A stretch of DNA of 64,000 nucleotides from Wyeomyia smithii. Its lineage: Eukaryota; Arthropoda; Insecta; Diptera; Culicidae. The notes beneath the pieces were generated by a model. The model ran no database searches. It saw nothing but the letters and a program-made list of their open reading frames with translations, and was not told the origin of the DNA. The position numbers and the translations under genes were made by a program. The stretch lies in assembly GCF_029784165.1 (NCBI RefSeq), contig NC_073696.1, forward strand, positions 150,404,812 to 150,468,811, given 5' to 3'. The stretch's first letter is position 1; each line of letters opens with the position of its first letter. Shown one piece after another: positions 1 through 10,280 of this stretch.

Positions 1-47
1 GTTTGATGAAAGCTCAAAAAATATTATTTTCAACAATGATTATTCCA

Positions 48-258
48 TATAGAGTTCTCCAAGCGAAAACACACAAACACCACGACACGGCCCGCTTTAC
101 ACTGTATATTGAAATTTGTGAGAGTGTGAATCAAACTTGGTAGTTTTTTATGCTCTCTTTCAGATGACAGTTCTCACAGGTGACCAAAAATTCTTACAGC
201 TAACAAAAAATAAATCGTAAACATCGCACTAATACACACGCACCTGGAGAACTCTATA
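48..258. mobile_element. small MITE-like element with 14-bp inverted ends
   Basis: The ends TATAGAGTTCTCCA (48-61) and TGGAGAACTCTATA (245-258) are perfect inverted repeats about 210 bp apart, with no ORF between them. The terminal TA could be the target duplication of a Tc1/mariner-type MITE. No family is recognised. Confidence 0.5.
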
Positions 259-282
259 GCATTGGCCAACATTTGCAAAAGT

Positions 283-358
283 ATCGATACTTAAGTGGGC
301 GGTATCGATATTATGTTGATATCGATGGCGGAGGATCGATACTAGATGTATCGATACT
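283..358. other. cluster of ATCGAT palindromes
   Basis: Several ATCGAT or TATCGAT hexamer palindromes lie within 80 bp. A second cluster lies at 2826-2925. In Drosophila, TATCGATA is the DRE/BEAF-type site. Whether these copies bind anything here is unknown, and they may simply be repeat-borne. Confidence 0.4.
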
Positions 359-390
359 CTACCTGCTACTTGAAACAGGTCTATGAAAAC

Positions 391-583
391 TAGAGTGCCT
401 ATATATAACTAAAGTGGCGCCGTGTCATCCAAAGTAACGCTGGTAACACTGGTAACACTGAACATCCTTTCTCTTTCCCCACACGTGTTTAATAGGTTGT
501 TTGCTCAATTGGAATGACACTGACAGATAATTTTTATTCCAATTTTAACAGTGTCGCCACTCTATATATTTACAGGCACTCTA
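391..583. mobile_element. 190-bp MITE, TA target site
   Basis: The left end TAGAGTGCCTATATATAA is matched in inverse by TATATATTTACAGGCACTCTA at the right, and the inner TGGCG/CGCCA motif continues the inverted repeat to about 28 bp. TA on both sides fits a Tc1/mariner-type target duplication. It is non-coding. Confidence 0.7.
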
Positions 584-623
584 ATGAAAACCTGCCATTT
601 TTTCTTGATCTTTAATATGGGCA

Positions 624-815
624 ATCAGAGATGCCAGGTGTTTTTGAAAAATGCATGCAACTTCTTGAAAACCGACAAAATCTGCTTAAAGTTTGAAAAA
701 AAAAATTGTCTGTGATTTGAAAAAATTGCTTTCGCACAGGCAAAAATTTGCACAGATGTTGAGAAAGTTTGCGCAAATATAAAGAGACTCTGACAAAAAT
801 CTGCAGAAACTATGG
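624..815. repeat. diverged hAT-like repeat, copy 1 (interrupted)
   Basis: It starts with CAGAGATGCCAGG, the same terminus type as the hAT element at 21686. It shares a diverged direct copy with 4130-4345, visible in the stretch around ACAGGCAAAAATTTGCACA. After about 815 it is broken by the culicid repeat. A short matching tail (AATCAATAAAAATCTGCG) may resume near 2353. Confidence 0.45.
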
Positions 816-818
816 AAA

Positions 819-2347
819 ACCTAAATTAATCCACCCAGCGGTCAGACCCAGCCTTTTTCATTCAAACTTATTATTTGTAAAAATAGATTTACATGAATGC
901 TTAAATCTAATAAAGGTATATTTACTCTTTGGGTTCTAAAATATTGATGTTGTAATTGAAGTATAAAATATGAAAATGGACGTAATGTTAGTGCTTCAGA
1001 AATAGCGAAATAAAAGAAATGACTCTTAATTTCGAACAATTTAATCACTAGCGATACCGGGAACGTTCAAATAGTACGATACCACATTTAAATCAGGTTG
1101 AGGCCATATATAGTGATCAAAGCAGGTAAAGTGTTGAATAGTCTTTGAATTTCTTTTCTTCCCAAAGCTTTTGAACAGTATATCATATTGTTATGAAGTT
1201 TGTTATTTGTAAGTTTGAGAGATGACTCGTGTGTATGACACTAGTTATGTTCAAATAAGTCGTGTAATACTTGAGATAATAGACTTTCGTTGTTTTAACA
1301 ATTTAATACATAACGGTTGCTTAAGTTTGATTACAATCAAATGAAAAGGGAACGTATGGGGCAGCCAAACTTTGAAACCACGTGTTCAATCATAATTCAT
1401 CAGTTAACCCTTAACTAGCCCGTTCATCTGATATCAATATTGTTCAAATCGGTTGTGTAGTTTCTAAGATGATGAAATTTCGTGATTTTCACATTTCGAT
1501 ACATTACAGACGAAGTTTTAGTCCGATTACAGCAAAATTCAATAGGGTGTTATGAGGTAGGTAGACCTTTCATTTGACACTAATCTTGTGGAAATCGGTT
1601 CAACCATCTCTGAGAAAAGTGAGTGAGTCCAAGTAGTCTTCGGAATATGTTTCTTTTTATAGCTGGATTTCACATTTTTAAACATAACAGGCAAAGTAAT
1701 AATCCGTTTGCAAAAAAATCAATAGGGTCTTATGGGGCAACAAGATCTTCCATATTACACTGATTTTATAAAAACCGGCCCAGCTATCTCTGAGAAACAT
1801 GAGTGAGATTAGATAGTCTCCAGAACACGTTTCTTTCCATAACTTCTGAACCACAAGTTCAATCTTCATAAAATTCAAAAGTTAAGGGTTTTTTTTAGTA
1901 GCCCGTTCATTTGAAATTAATTTTTTTCAAATCGGTTGTGTAGTTTCTGAGATATTGATGTTTCGTGATTTTTACATTATGATACATAACCTCTAAGCTA
2001 GAAATCAGATTACAATAAAATTCAATAGAGTCTTATAGAGCAACTAGACCTTTCATTTGCAATTAATTTCATTGAAATCGGCCCAGCCATCTCTGAGAAA
2101 TCGAGGCCCTTTTGAGCACTTTTATACCTTTGGTTTTTGCAGTAATAGCTATATCTTTCTAGGAGAAAGGCAGAAAGTGAAATGATAGAAATGACTTTTA
2201 ATTTCAACTTCAATCCCGAGCAAGGCCGCAAACATTGAAATAGTACAATATCAAATTTAAATGATGTTGAGGCTGCATATTTTGATCGTAGCTATAGTTT
2301 TTCCAGTGATTGCTATACCTTTCTAGGAGAAGGCAAAAATGTAATTA
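819..2347 (+). repeat. culicid-type dispersed repeat, copy 1
   Basis: It begins near ACCTAAATTAATCCACC and ends near TTCTAGGAGAAGGCAAAAA, with an earlier internal end near 2177. Inside, a diverged unit of roughly 200-300 bp recurs, marked by phrases such as AAATCGGTTGTGTAGTTTCT, ATTCAATAGGGTCTTATG and CCAGCCATCTCTGAGAAA. Closely similar blocks make up most of 41865-49360. There is no credible coding capacity and no clear terminal inverted repeat. The class is unresolved. Confidence 0.7.
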
Positions 2348-2605
2348 ACTGCGAATCAATAAAAATCTGCGTTTTGAAGACAAATTCGCACACTCAATGG
2401 GACCACGGTGGGACAGAATTATATGTCACACACAAATCAGTTCAATAGCATAAGCACGTCTGCCGCCTAACTTGAAATATAAGGCAGCACGAAAAATCTG
2501 GCTACTTATTCTTTATTGTCTTCCTCTCTGCAAAAACTAGGCGCTTCCGACTTCTCTCTGCACAGACAGTATTATCAAATGCGGGAGAATTTATCTCGCA
2601 AGAGC

Positions 2606-2748
2606 TATAAAAACCGCCTGAGAAACGCGCGGGTACATTAAATCCTGTTGGTGTCTTTTACAAAAAGAGCGCAAATCGAAATTCTGCACTGTTTGTAGAA
2701 GACATTAACGCGATGGATCGTATCCGCGCACTTCTACAAGGATTTTCC
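2606..2748 (+). promoter_or_regulatory. possible TATA promoter and short first exon
   Basis: TATAAAA lies at 2606-2612. About 100 bp downstream an ATG at 2713 opens twelve codons (MDRIRALLQGFS) that end at TTTTCC|GTAAGA, a good splice-donor match. Without splicing the frame runs on to a stop at about 2874. No downstream exon is identifiable in the repeats that follow. It could be the 5' end of a broken gene or of a transposon, or it could be chance. Confidence 0.25.
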
Positions 2749-3244
2749 GTAAGACAATTTGTAACAATCAACAATATTTTCCGATTTTACAGTTTCCCTT
2801 TATTAGCGAAAAAATATCGGGCGAAAGTATCGATCCAGCTTGATATCAAAGCCGCTTGCATCGATAAAAAATAACGATATTCACGTCCCAAGGTATCGAT
2901 ACCAAAGTATCGATACTATATCGGCCAATGTTATTCCATACCATTAAAGTAATACTAATGAATTCGCAGGAAACACAAAGATTTTGATTTCAGAGCTAGT
3001 TTTTGTGCTTTTGCAACAAACCGAATTGTAATCGATCTAACGATGATCAAATGAGAGCAAACTTAGCAAACTGCTGCTCGTGAACCAAAATGAATAAATT
3101 TTTACTTGAAATATCGTTATTTCCGTTTTCAAACTATCTGTGAATGATATTTTTAAGTTCAGGAATCATTATTTATCATTAACATATCGAAAAAAGCACA
3201 TTTCCACTAGAATGTATGGATTTCAAGGGTTATCAATTTCACCC

Positions 3245-3592
3245 CGAGTTGTCTCATAGCCAGAGCCGGTTTTACGAATGTTGGGGGCCCGGGGCCCAGT
3301 TTACAATGGGGGCCCCAAAATAAAACAAAACCGTTTCATCATCGTACGAGTTAAAAAACCATTCATTTGTTATTGAAAAGTTACCAAAAATTTGTTAAAG
3401 TTTTTTTCAGAGAACTTATTAATTAAATAATCAACATTCAAATCCTTCAGAATATCGTACTCTCAACTTAACAATGCTAAATTTGACAGCCTTTCATTCT
3501 TCATAGTCGTACGCAACCTATTTTCAATCATTCTCATCTTCATCTTCGAAAAAGACCTTTCTCCAATTGCGTTCGAGATCATTATGCCTTGT
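3245..3592 (-). pseudogene. hAT-type transposase C-terminal relic
   Basis: Reading leftwards from about 3590, the reverse strand gives SNAIGERSFSKMKMRMIENR followed by LRTTMKNERLSNLALLS. This is the conserved C-terminal dimerisation segment of hAT transposases of the TTF/ZMYM-like type (known family pattern: GERSFSKLK, then LRSTM..ERL). The frame meets a stop right after LALLS, and the downstream 3' part (TTGGGGGCCC region) is non-coding. The upstream catalytic portion is gone, cut off near 3593 by a palindromic repeat. It cannot make a working enzyme. Confidence 0.7.
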
Positions 3593-4095
3593 TCAGACTA
3601 AGCCGCATATCACCTGATATCGCCAGATGATATCGGATATCACCTCGGGTGTTCACTCTACAGTCAGTCAGATGATATGGTTTGACATTTACTTTGGTAA
3701 TTGAAAAGAGAAGAAAACAAAAACAGGTCAATGCAAAAACAATACAACAAGAGCAATGTAATTAGGATAGAGAGATGTCGGCTAGTTGGCTCGCACGAAC
3801 GCGAACTCTCATATGCAATTGTCAAAATGTGCGGGATGACAAGAGTAAAAATATTTCCTTCCTTCTATTTCGCGAATTTCGAAATTTGTAGGGTTGCGTC
3901 AAATATCTTTTGGCCGTGTTGCCAACTGCTGCAAATCTGGTTTTTATTGGTTTTCGACCATGATATCCGCGATACCATGTAGCCGAGGTAATATCCAATG
4001 ACAGCTCGATTGTATGGGATATCAGGTGATATGGATATGACATGGTGATATGGCCTCGAGTTATGTGGCGATCGCACATTTTGAACAAATGTAAT
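3593..4095. repeat. palindrome-rich insertion with GATATC motifs
   Basis: Both ends carry multiple ATATCACCTGATATC-like motifs in opposite orientation (about 3605-3650 and 4000-4060). This suggests a foldback or MITE that interrupted the neighbouring hAT relic. I could not fix exact ends or a target duplication. Short ORFs inside are not convincing. Confidence 0.35.
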
Positions 4096-4129
4096 AATTA
4101 ATTCGGTGCTTGCTTAATGTTTACAGCTT

Positions 4130-4345
4130 GGTCTGTTTGTCGAAATCCGAAATTTTTTTCTTGATATCTAAAAAAACCTACCGCAATTTGAAAAAATTAC
4201 TATCCACAGGCAAAAATTTGCACACAATTTGAGAAAGACTGCGCGAATATAAGGCGACCCTGGCAATAATCAACAGAAACTAGGAAAAAGCTACACACAT
4301 CTGTAGGTCAATAAAATCTGCAACGCACATCTGGTATCCCTGATT
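4130..4345. repeat. diverged hAT-like repeat, copy 2
   Basis: This is a direct diverged copy of 624-815, with shared ACAGGCAAAAATTTGCACA and a GAGAAAG..TGCGC..ATATAA block. It ends with TCTGGTATCCCTG, the approximate inverse of the CAGAGATGCCAG terminus. It is probably the right half of a hAT-type non-autonomous element. Confidence 0.45.
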
Positions 4346-5129
4346 CGGACAAGTGAGCTTATTTTTATTTGGAGTCAACAGCAATGCATTAAAAAACTTG
4401 TGGATTATTTTCGTTCTCTGCTTTACCTCCCATGCGCGCTGGTTCGATTCAAATGGTGTGTTAATGTGTATCATTCCAAGAGAATCGAAGATGAATTCTT
4501 AGGGCATCTTCAGTGGTGGTCCAAATTGTTGTTTTGTTCTTTTTTTTTTGGAACAAACTCAAATTCACTGCTGCACCGGTGGTGTAAATTTTGTTTTATA
4601 CCAGATCTAAATTGAAAAATTTTGAAACTGGTATACGTTTTGGTCTATTTTTGTCACTTTTTTGGAACAAGAAATAGATCGTTCTAAAACCCTTTGTACG
4701 CTGCCATAAGGTGGGTAAAATGTCATATTTCAATTGAATACCTCATTTTTGGCTATTTCCATCTAAGCGTTTTGCGAGTGTTGGGGAATAAACAAAATAA
4801 AGATTTTTTATGACAACTCACAATTCATTTTTGTGACTTTTCTGAAGCAGAATATGAACAGGTTTGTCGTTTTTGGCATCAAGGAAACCGACCAGCAAAA
4901 GGGGGAATTCTGAAAGACCATAACCGTCGCCTTAATTGTATTGGGACTAGAGGAGAACTTAAGAGGCCAGAAAAATGTTCCTAGAAGACACTGAACTGAA
5001 AACGTTCAAAATGCTGGGGTTACATTGCGCATTTCGTTTCGAGCAACTTGAACAAAACTAAATGATCGCTGGGGGCGTTATGTTTCGTTTTTCGTATTTT
5101 TCGACTTTGCGGGTTTTTCAACGGAAAGG
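4346..5129. other. no gene seen
   Basis: This is AT-rich sequence with short homopolymer runs. No ORF resembles a known protein, and no terminal repeats were found. Likely degraded repeat. Confidence 0.5.
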
Positions 5130-5271
5130 AAGGGTAACTTGTGGGGAGCCTGAGAATAAACCCATGCTTAAGTCCTTTTTGACATCGGATGGCTTGGTTC
5201 TACTAAGATTCGAACCCACGACCATCCGCTTGACAAAGCGGACTCTGTAACCTTGCGGCTACGCAGCTCCC
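5130..5271 (-). mobile_element. tRNA-headed SINE
   Basis: The reverse strand starts GGGAGCTGCGTAGCCGCAAG and folds as a tRNA-like head, with a CCGCT/AGCGG anticodon stem around TTGTCAA (an Asp-like GTC). The B box GGGTTCGAATC lies at about 5208-5218. The body after the B box (AACCAAGCCATCCGATGTC) continues to about 5130, which is the pattern of mosquito tRNA-derived SINEs such as Feilai or SINE200. The family name is from memory. The missing 3' half of the acceptor stem argues against a functional tRNA. Confidence 0.65.
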
Positions 5272-5547
5272 TACAAATTACCATTTTCTTATTACTCCGT
5301 GAAAATTGCGGAAAAATTTTAAGGTCAAATATCCACATAAATTTTTTATACGAGTGGTATATTTCTCTAACGCAGACTTCAAAAACATAGACGAAATGAT
5401 TTCACGCATTCAGTCATTGGCTAGCAATGCCAGCCAATTGGCATCGTATCCATCACCCAATGTAAGCGACGAAGAAAGAAAGCAGAGAGGCTTCCACGTG
5501 ATTGGTTCTTCCCCCAATCACCCAAGTTCCCCACACTGAGCGACGCT

Positions 5548-5554
5548 ATAAAAG
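5548..5554 (+). promoter_or_regulatory. TATA box upstream of Jockey copy 1 ORF1
   Basis: A TATAAAA motif follows a GATTGG...CCAATC pair and precedes a CATCATCATTCATT stretch, so it looks like a conventional polymerase II core promoter about 155 bp before the ORF1 ATG. Jockey-clade elements normally use internal TATA-less promoters, so this could be captured host sequence or a family peculiarity. Confidence 0.4.
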
Positions 5555-5704
5555 GACATTCCGTGTTGAGAGAAGATCATCATCATTCATTTTCTGCTAG
5601 CTTGTTGAGCAGTACAGTAGTTTATTTTCGCTCCGTTCGCTTTGTACGTTCGTTTGTAAGTTTCTGTGTTCGCGTTGGAAACCGACGCTACGGTGAACCC
5701 TGAT

Positions 5705-6844
5705 ATGGGTAAATCAAAAACCTGTTCCAGTTCGGGGAAACGGCCTCGGCCTGATAGTACGCCTGATCCTGCGGCTAAAAAGCTTTTGGCCAACAACCTA
5801 TTCGCTGTCCTGGAAAACGCCACGGATCCCGAAGTAGTGAAGAAGGAGAAAATTCCGTTTTTCTATGTGAAAGGCTTCCCGGAAGGTCTACGTGAAGCAA
5901 TTGTGTTTTATATTGGCAAAGGACTGAAATGCACCATCCGCATGTGCACTGAGGGATACAAACTGATGGTTCCATCGTTGAATCATTACAAGGCGGTACA
6001 AGTTATACTGCAGAAACACGAGGTGGAATATTTCTCCCACGATATCGAAGCAGAAAAACCCCTCAAGGTTGTTCTCCGCGGTCTTCCTGACATGGAAGTT
6101 GACACCCTGTTGGAGGAACTGAAGGCAAAAGGACTCAAACCAATCCAAATCCATAAGATGACGCGTCATAACAAAATTCGGAAGTACCGTGATCTGTTAT
6201 ATCTTGTAAACCTAGAGATGAATTCAACGTGCCTTGTTGACCTACAGTCCATCCGAGCACTTTTTCACATCATCGTAGCCTGGGAGCGCTACAAACTAGT
6301 GCATCGTGATTTCACCCAATGCTCTAACTACCTGCTGTTTGGACACGGGACTAAAATTCGCCATATAGTGTACCGTTGCATCAAGTGTAGCCAAACACAC
6401 GCCACCGTTGCCTGATAGCTGATGGAGACCGCCAATCCGGTGTGCGCCAACTGTGGGGCTGCCTACAAAGCAACCAGTAGAACGTGCCCGAAACGCGCAG
6501 AGTTCATCGAGATTCGTAAGCGGGCCTCCACCAACAATCAACCAGGTCGCCGAAAAGTGCCCCCAAACAACACAAAGGAGTTCCCTACCATTGGCTCCCG
6601 GCATCCCATACCTTTGCTCGCCCCGTTACCGCTGAATCCAACCACCAAACCAGTCACAGCTGCCTCTACGTATGCTGAAGCAACGAGATCCGGTAACCGT
6701 TCACCTCCACCAGGTCTCCAAGGGAACTCGTCCGCAATGACTTTCTCCCAAGCTGCAGCTGGCACAAATGACAACGAACACATGCTCACCATGGAGCAAT
6801 ACGTTTCACTGGTCGTGGAATGCATCAACACTTTTCAAAAGTAG
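5705..6844 (+). pseudogene. Jockey ORF1 (gag-like nucleic-acid-binding protein), broken
   Basis: Starting at ATG 5705 (MGKSKTCSSSGKRPR), the first frame runs to a stop at 6415. It contains the Jockey-typical segment around KPLKVVLRGLPDMEVD, an RRM-like region. Zinc knuckles follow. The first has lost a cysteine (TQCSNYLLFGHG, with Y for C). The second is interrupted by the TGA at 6413. The third (CANCGAAYKATSRTC) lies in the continuing frame from 6422 to 6844. ORF1 proteins of this clade bind the element RNA and form the ribonucleoprotein that carries it to the nucleus. This copy cannot make the full protein. Confidence 0.8.
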
Positions 6845-6883
6845 AGCTGAACAACTTCAATCGGCGGTGATGATCGCTTCCAA

Positions 6884-9800
6884 ATATGGAACGTGAAATC
6901 ATCAAGATTGCTAACTGGAACGCTTGCTCCATCAGAAACAAGAATTACGAGCTTGTTGACTTCCTCATCGTACACAAAATAGACATGGCTATTATCACGT
7001 AAACGCATCTCAAACCTGAGGTGAACATCGTCCTTCCCGATTTCCGATTTGTACTGCTGGATCGAGCATATTCTTCTGGAGGAGGTATGGCTATTGCTCT
7101 TCGGCGTGAAATAAGCTGTCATCTGCTACCGAGTTTTCAACTCAAGGTCATCGAGGCCGTGGGATTAGAAGTAACCACTGGAGTCGGTCCCATTACCATC
7201 TTCGCAGCCTACTGTCCCAAGCAAGTCAACGTAAGAGACGGGTCGGCAACGAACCGACATCATCAAACTGACTCGGAGGCAGGGGCAGTTCATCATTGCG
7301 GGTGACTCCAACGCAAAACACCAAGCCTAGGGTAACAGTCGACGCGACCAAAATGGCCTGATCCTCTTTAGCGACCTACAAGTAGTCCACTACATCCTAG
7401 GTCCGGCCGCTCCAACCTGGTTGGGCAGATCCGGAGTACACGCAACCATCGACCTGTTCATCTCCAATATGGGCAACATCATCGACTCGGTTGTACACCA
7501 AGAACTCAGCTCGGACCCAGTGGTAGTCGAAGTTGGATCCTCTGCAAACCGATTCCAAGTCTCTCGGCGTAACTACACATTTACATTTAATCACCGAATT
7601 CGTTTTTTTTTCACCGAATTTTCAACAGCTGAGCGCTCGGTACAACGTTCGGTAATATAAACCACTACCGACCGATCAGTAATCAAATTGTTGTTGCTTT
7701 CTGTCATTATTACCGACCTAATTTGTGAAAACGGCGAATGCCATTAGTTGCCAAAACCACCGATCAAATCTGTAAGTTGTGTAAGACAGTACCGGAAGAT
7801 CTGTGATGTTTGTTTTTTGTTCACTTTTAATTATTTAAGAAAACCAGAAATATGACGTAAATTTATATGATTATTTTTATTCAAATGTTATTAAAAATTT
7901 TAACTATTGAAAACTAAGAAAAATCAAAAATCGACGTTCGCCGCACCGAATTTGCATGAGTGAAAATCAATTAAACGTTTTTTACTGCTGTGGACTGTGC
8001 ATGAACTTCATGCCAGTTGTGCTCATAGTTTCAAAGCCGAGGATCTTCCGGATGTGTCCATTAACATGGCGGTGTAATCTATTTACGTAGCATGCAACAG
8101 ATGCTCGGAAGTAGAAGCAAATAATGTGATGGTTTGATGCCTAAAATATTTACAAATTTTATCATCATATACTTACGAAAAATTTGTTCTATGCGATCAT
8201 CTTCTTGCTGAAGTTGTTGGAAAACGTCCTCCATTTTTTTTTCTTTCGCAGGAACCTCAATGTTCAAACGAACCGAGAATGTGACTTGACAACCAACAAC
8301 GAATACGAATAGAGAAAAATTGACAGCGCTATAGTTGGTCCGGTAGTTTTTCACCAATATTCGGTAAAAGTTTAATTTACCGAACAGTTCAGCAGAAAGT
8401 ATAGCAGTATTCAGTAAAAATATTTGTTGAATACAGAAAATATGTAAAGTTATATCAATTTTACAAACTCTGTATTTTCTCAAACTTACCGATCGAGATT
8501 GTAATAATAATTACCGAACTTTTATTATCTGATTGAGTGTGTACCATCGAGTCGATTGGGCGCTGTTCCAGCGATGTGTGAACAACGCAATTGACTACAG
8601 CGTCCAGCTTGAGTCCTCAGAAAACATCGACCAGTGACTTCTGTCCATCGATGAGGCATTATCCCTGGCCCGGGATCTACATGTGCCGGCTCCAATTCCG
8701 TAATACTATAAGACGACAGTACCAGCGCTCTGGCCTGCCCCACCTGAAGACCAATATCAAACGTTTCAACAAAATCATCAAAGCCAGGTTGGTGGATTTA
8801 AGAAACAAACATTTTTCTCAACATCTTCGCTCCCTCCCAGTCCGTGGAAAGCCGTTAAGGAGACTTACCAAAATTTTGAACACCAAACCGAGACCTATTC
8901 CCCCTCTATCACCCCCAACACCAATCCCCGGTCATTTCCTTTTAGCAGCATCTGAAAAATCCAATGTATTTGACCAGCATTTTGTCAACTCTCACAATTT
9001 GGGTCATGCCATGGTTAGCATGCACGAGCTTGCCGTCAAGGAAGTAATAACTAGAGTCGTCGATCTTCCATCAATCATTCCCGATGAATCTAAAACATCC
9101 GCTGATAAGGTGTTAGCTGCTACCAAGCGCACCAAGAACATGAAGGTCACCGGTGTCGATGAGGTCCTCAACCTTGAGTTGAAAAACTTAAGTCGAGAAT
9201 TTTTTGGTCACCTGACAGCGATCTTGATTAAGTGTCTGGAGCTCAGCTATTTTCCGTCTGGTTTCCATTCACAAACCCGGTAAGGACCGTACCAACACTA
9301 GAAACTATCGTCCCATTAGCCTATTATCGTGTATCTCGAAGTTATTCGAAAAGTCACTTAGTCGCTTACTGGAATTCGTAAACCAGAATAATAGCTTTCT
9401 TCCAGAACAGTTCGGGTTTAGACAGGGTCACTTCACCGTTCACCAACTCACTAGAGTTACTCAGATTCTAAGGCGAGGCCTTATTGGTCCTGTTCAACAT
9501 TTTTAACTCAGATGCTTCTCCTCTTCCGGGTGGTGGCATCCTGTCTATTTTTGCAGACGACACTGCCATTATCTACAAAGGTCGAGTGATTAGAGCTTTG
9601 ATGCGTAGACTACAAGAGGGTCTGGATGTTTTGTCCGACTATTTCAACAGCTGCATCAATGCAGCTAAGACCCAGGCTATTATATTCCCGCATTCAAAAT
9701 CAACTCGACTTGTTCCACCTACCAATGTCAGAAACCATCCCAATAACACTCCCATTGAATGGTCGAGTGAGGTTGTCTATCTCGGTCTCTCCCTGGACCA

Positions 9801-10185
9801 AAAGCTTCTATTTCGATCACACGTTGAAAAAACTGTTACCAAGTGCAACATACTGACCAAATCCCTCTATCCTCTCATTAATAGGAAATTCACTCTTTAC
9901 CTCACCAACAAGACTGCCGTTCACAATCAAATAGTTTTACCGGTCATAGAGTACGCTTTGCCTGCTTGGGAGGGCTGCGCTAAAACCCACCATCTTAAAC
10001 TTTAGATTGTTCAGAATAAAATATTACGTATGATCCTAAACACCCCTTCGAGGACACGAAACTCTGAGATCCATCGCCTGGCTGGTCTTCAGGTGCTGGA
10101 GGAACGGAGAACAACATCGTTGACTAGGTTCAGAGAGTACTGCGCCAGGTCAGCTCACCAGATCTTTCGTGAGCTGGTACCTTAG
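6884..10185 (+). pseudogene. Jockey ORF2 (endonuclease-reverse transcriptase), broken
   Basis: It starts with MEREIIKIANWNACS, the N-terminus of an APE-type endonuclease. It has an in-frame TAA near 7001, further frameshifts near 7230-7420, and an inserted element at 7577-8541. The RT part resumes from about 8545 with a frameshift near 9280. RT motifs YRPISLLSCISKLFE and FGFRQGH are visible, then about 230 bp are missing compared with the Jockey at 15454. The loss removes the first catalytic aspartate region (the DxxKAFD motif) and much of the PQG motif. The second catalytic motif survives as FADD (about 9553), and the thumb runs to the stop near 10185. Clearly inactive. Confidence 0.8.
7577..8541. 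mobile_element. 965-bp insertion with ACCGA/TCGGT subterminal motifs
   Basis: It splits the Jockey endonuclease reading RRNY|HRVDW, so its borders are well fixed. TAC is present on both sides (7574-7576 and 8542-8544), a possible 3-bp target duplication. Both ends carry repeated ACCGAA/TTCGGTAA motifs, and imperfect termini (ACATTTAATCA and the inverse of TGATTGAGTGTG) are weakly similar. The reverse strand holds a 134-codon ORF (8079-8483) including MEDVFQQLQQEDDRIEQIFR, which I do not recognise. It is probably a DNA transposon relic of unknown superfamily. Confidence 0.6.
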
Positions 10186-10280
10186 TCTTAAGTTAGTTAT
10201 TCGTAGTTAGGTAGGTTTTAAAAATTTATTTTTCAATTAAAAACAAGTCCTATAAAGAATGAACTGTAAAATTCTACACA

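Noticed and set aside
624..4345. A single 3.7-kb hAT element spanning the two CAG..GATGCCAG-type ends
   Set aside because: The flanking 8-mers (TGGGCAAT and ATTCGGAC) do not match, and the internal copies are in direct rather than complementary arrangement, so they are better read as two separate copies.
5206..5271. Functional tRNA-Asp gene
   Set aside because: The head is tRNA-like, but the 3' acceptor strand is absent and a SINE body follows the B box.
6296..6604. Reverse-strand ORFs over Jockey ORF1
   Set aside because: Shadows of the forward gag-like gene without domain support.
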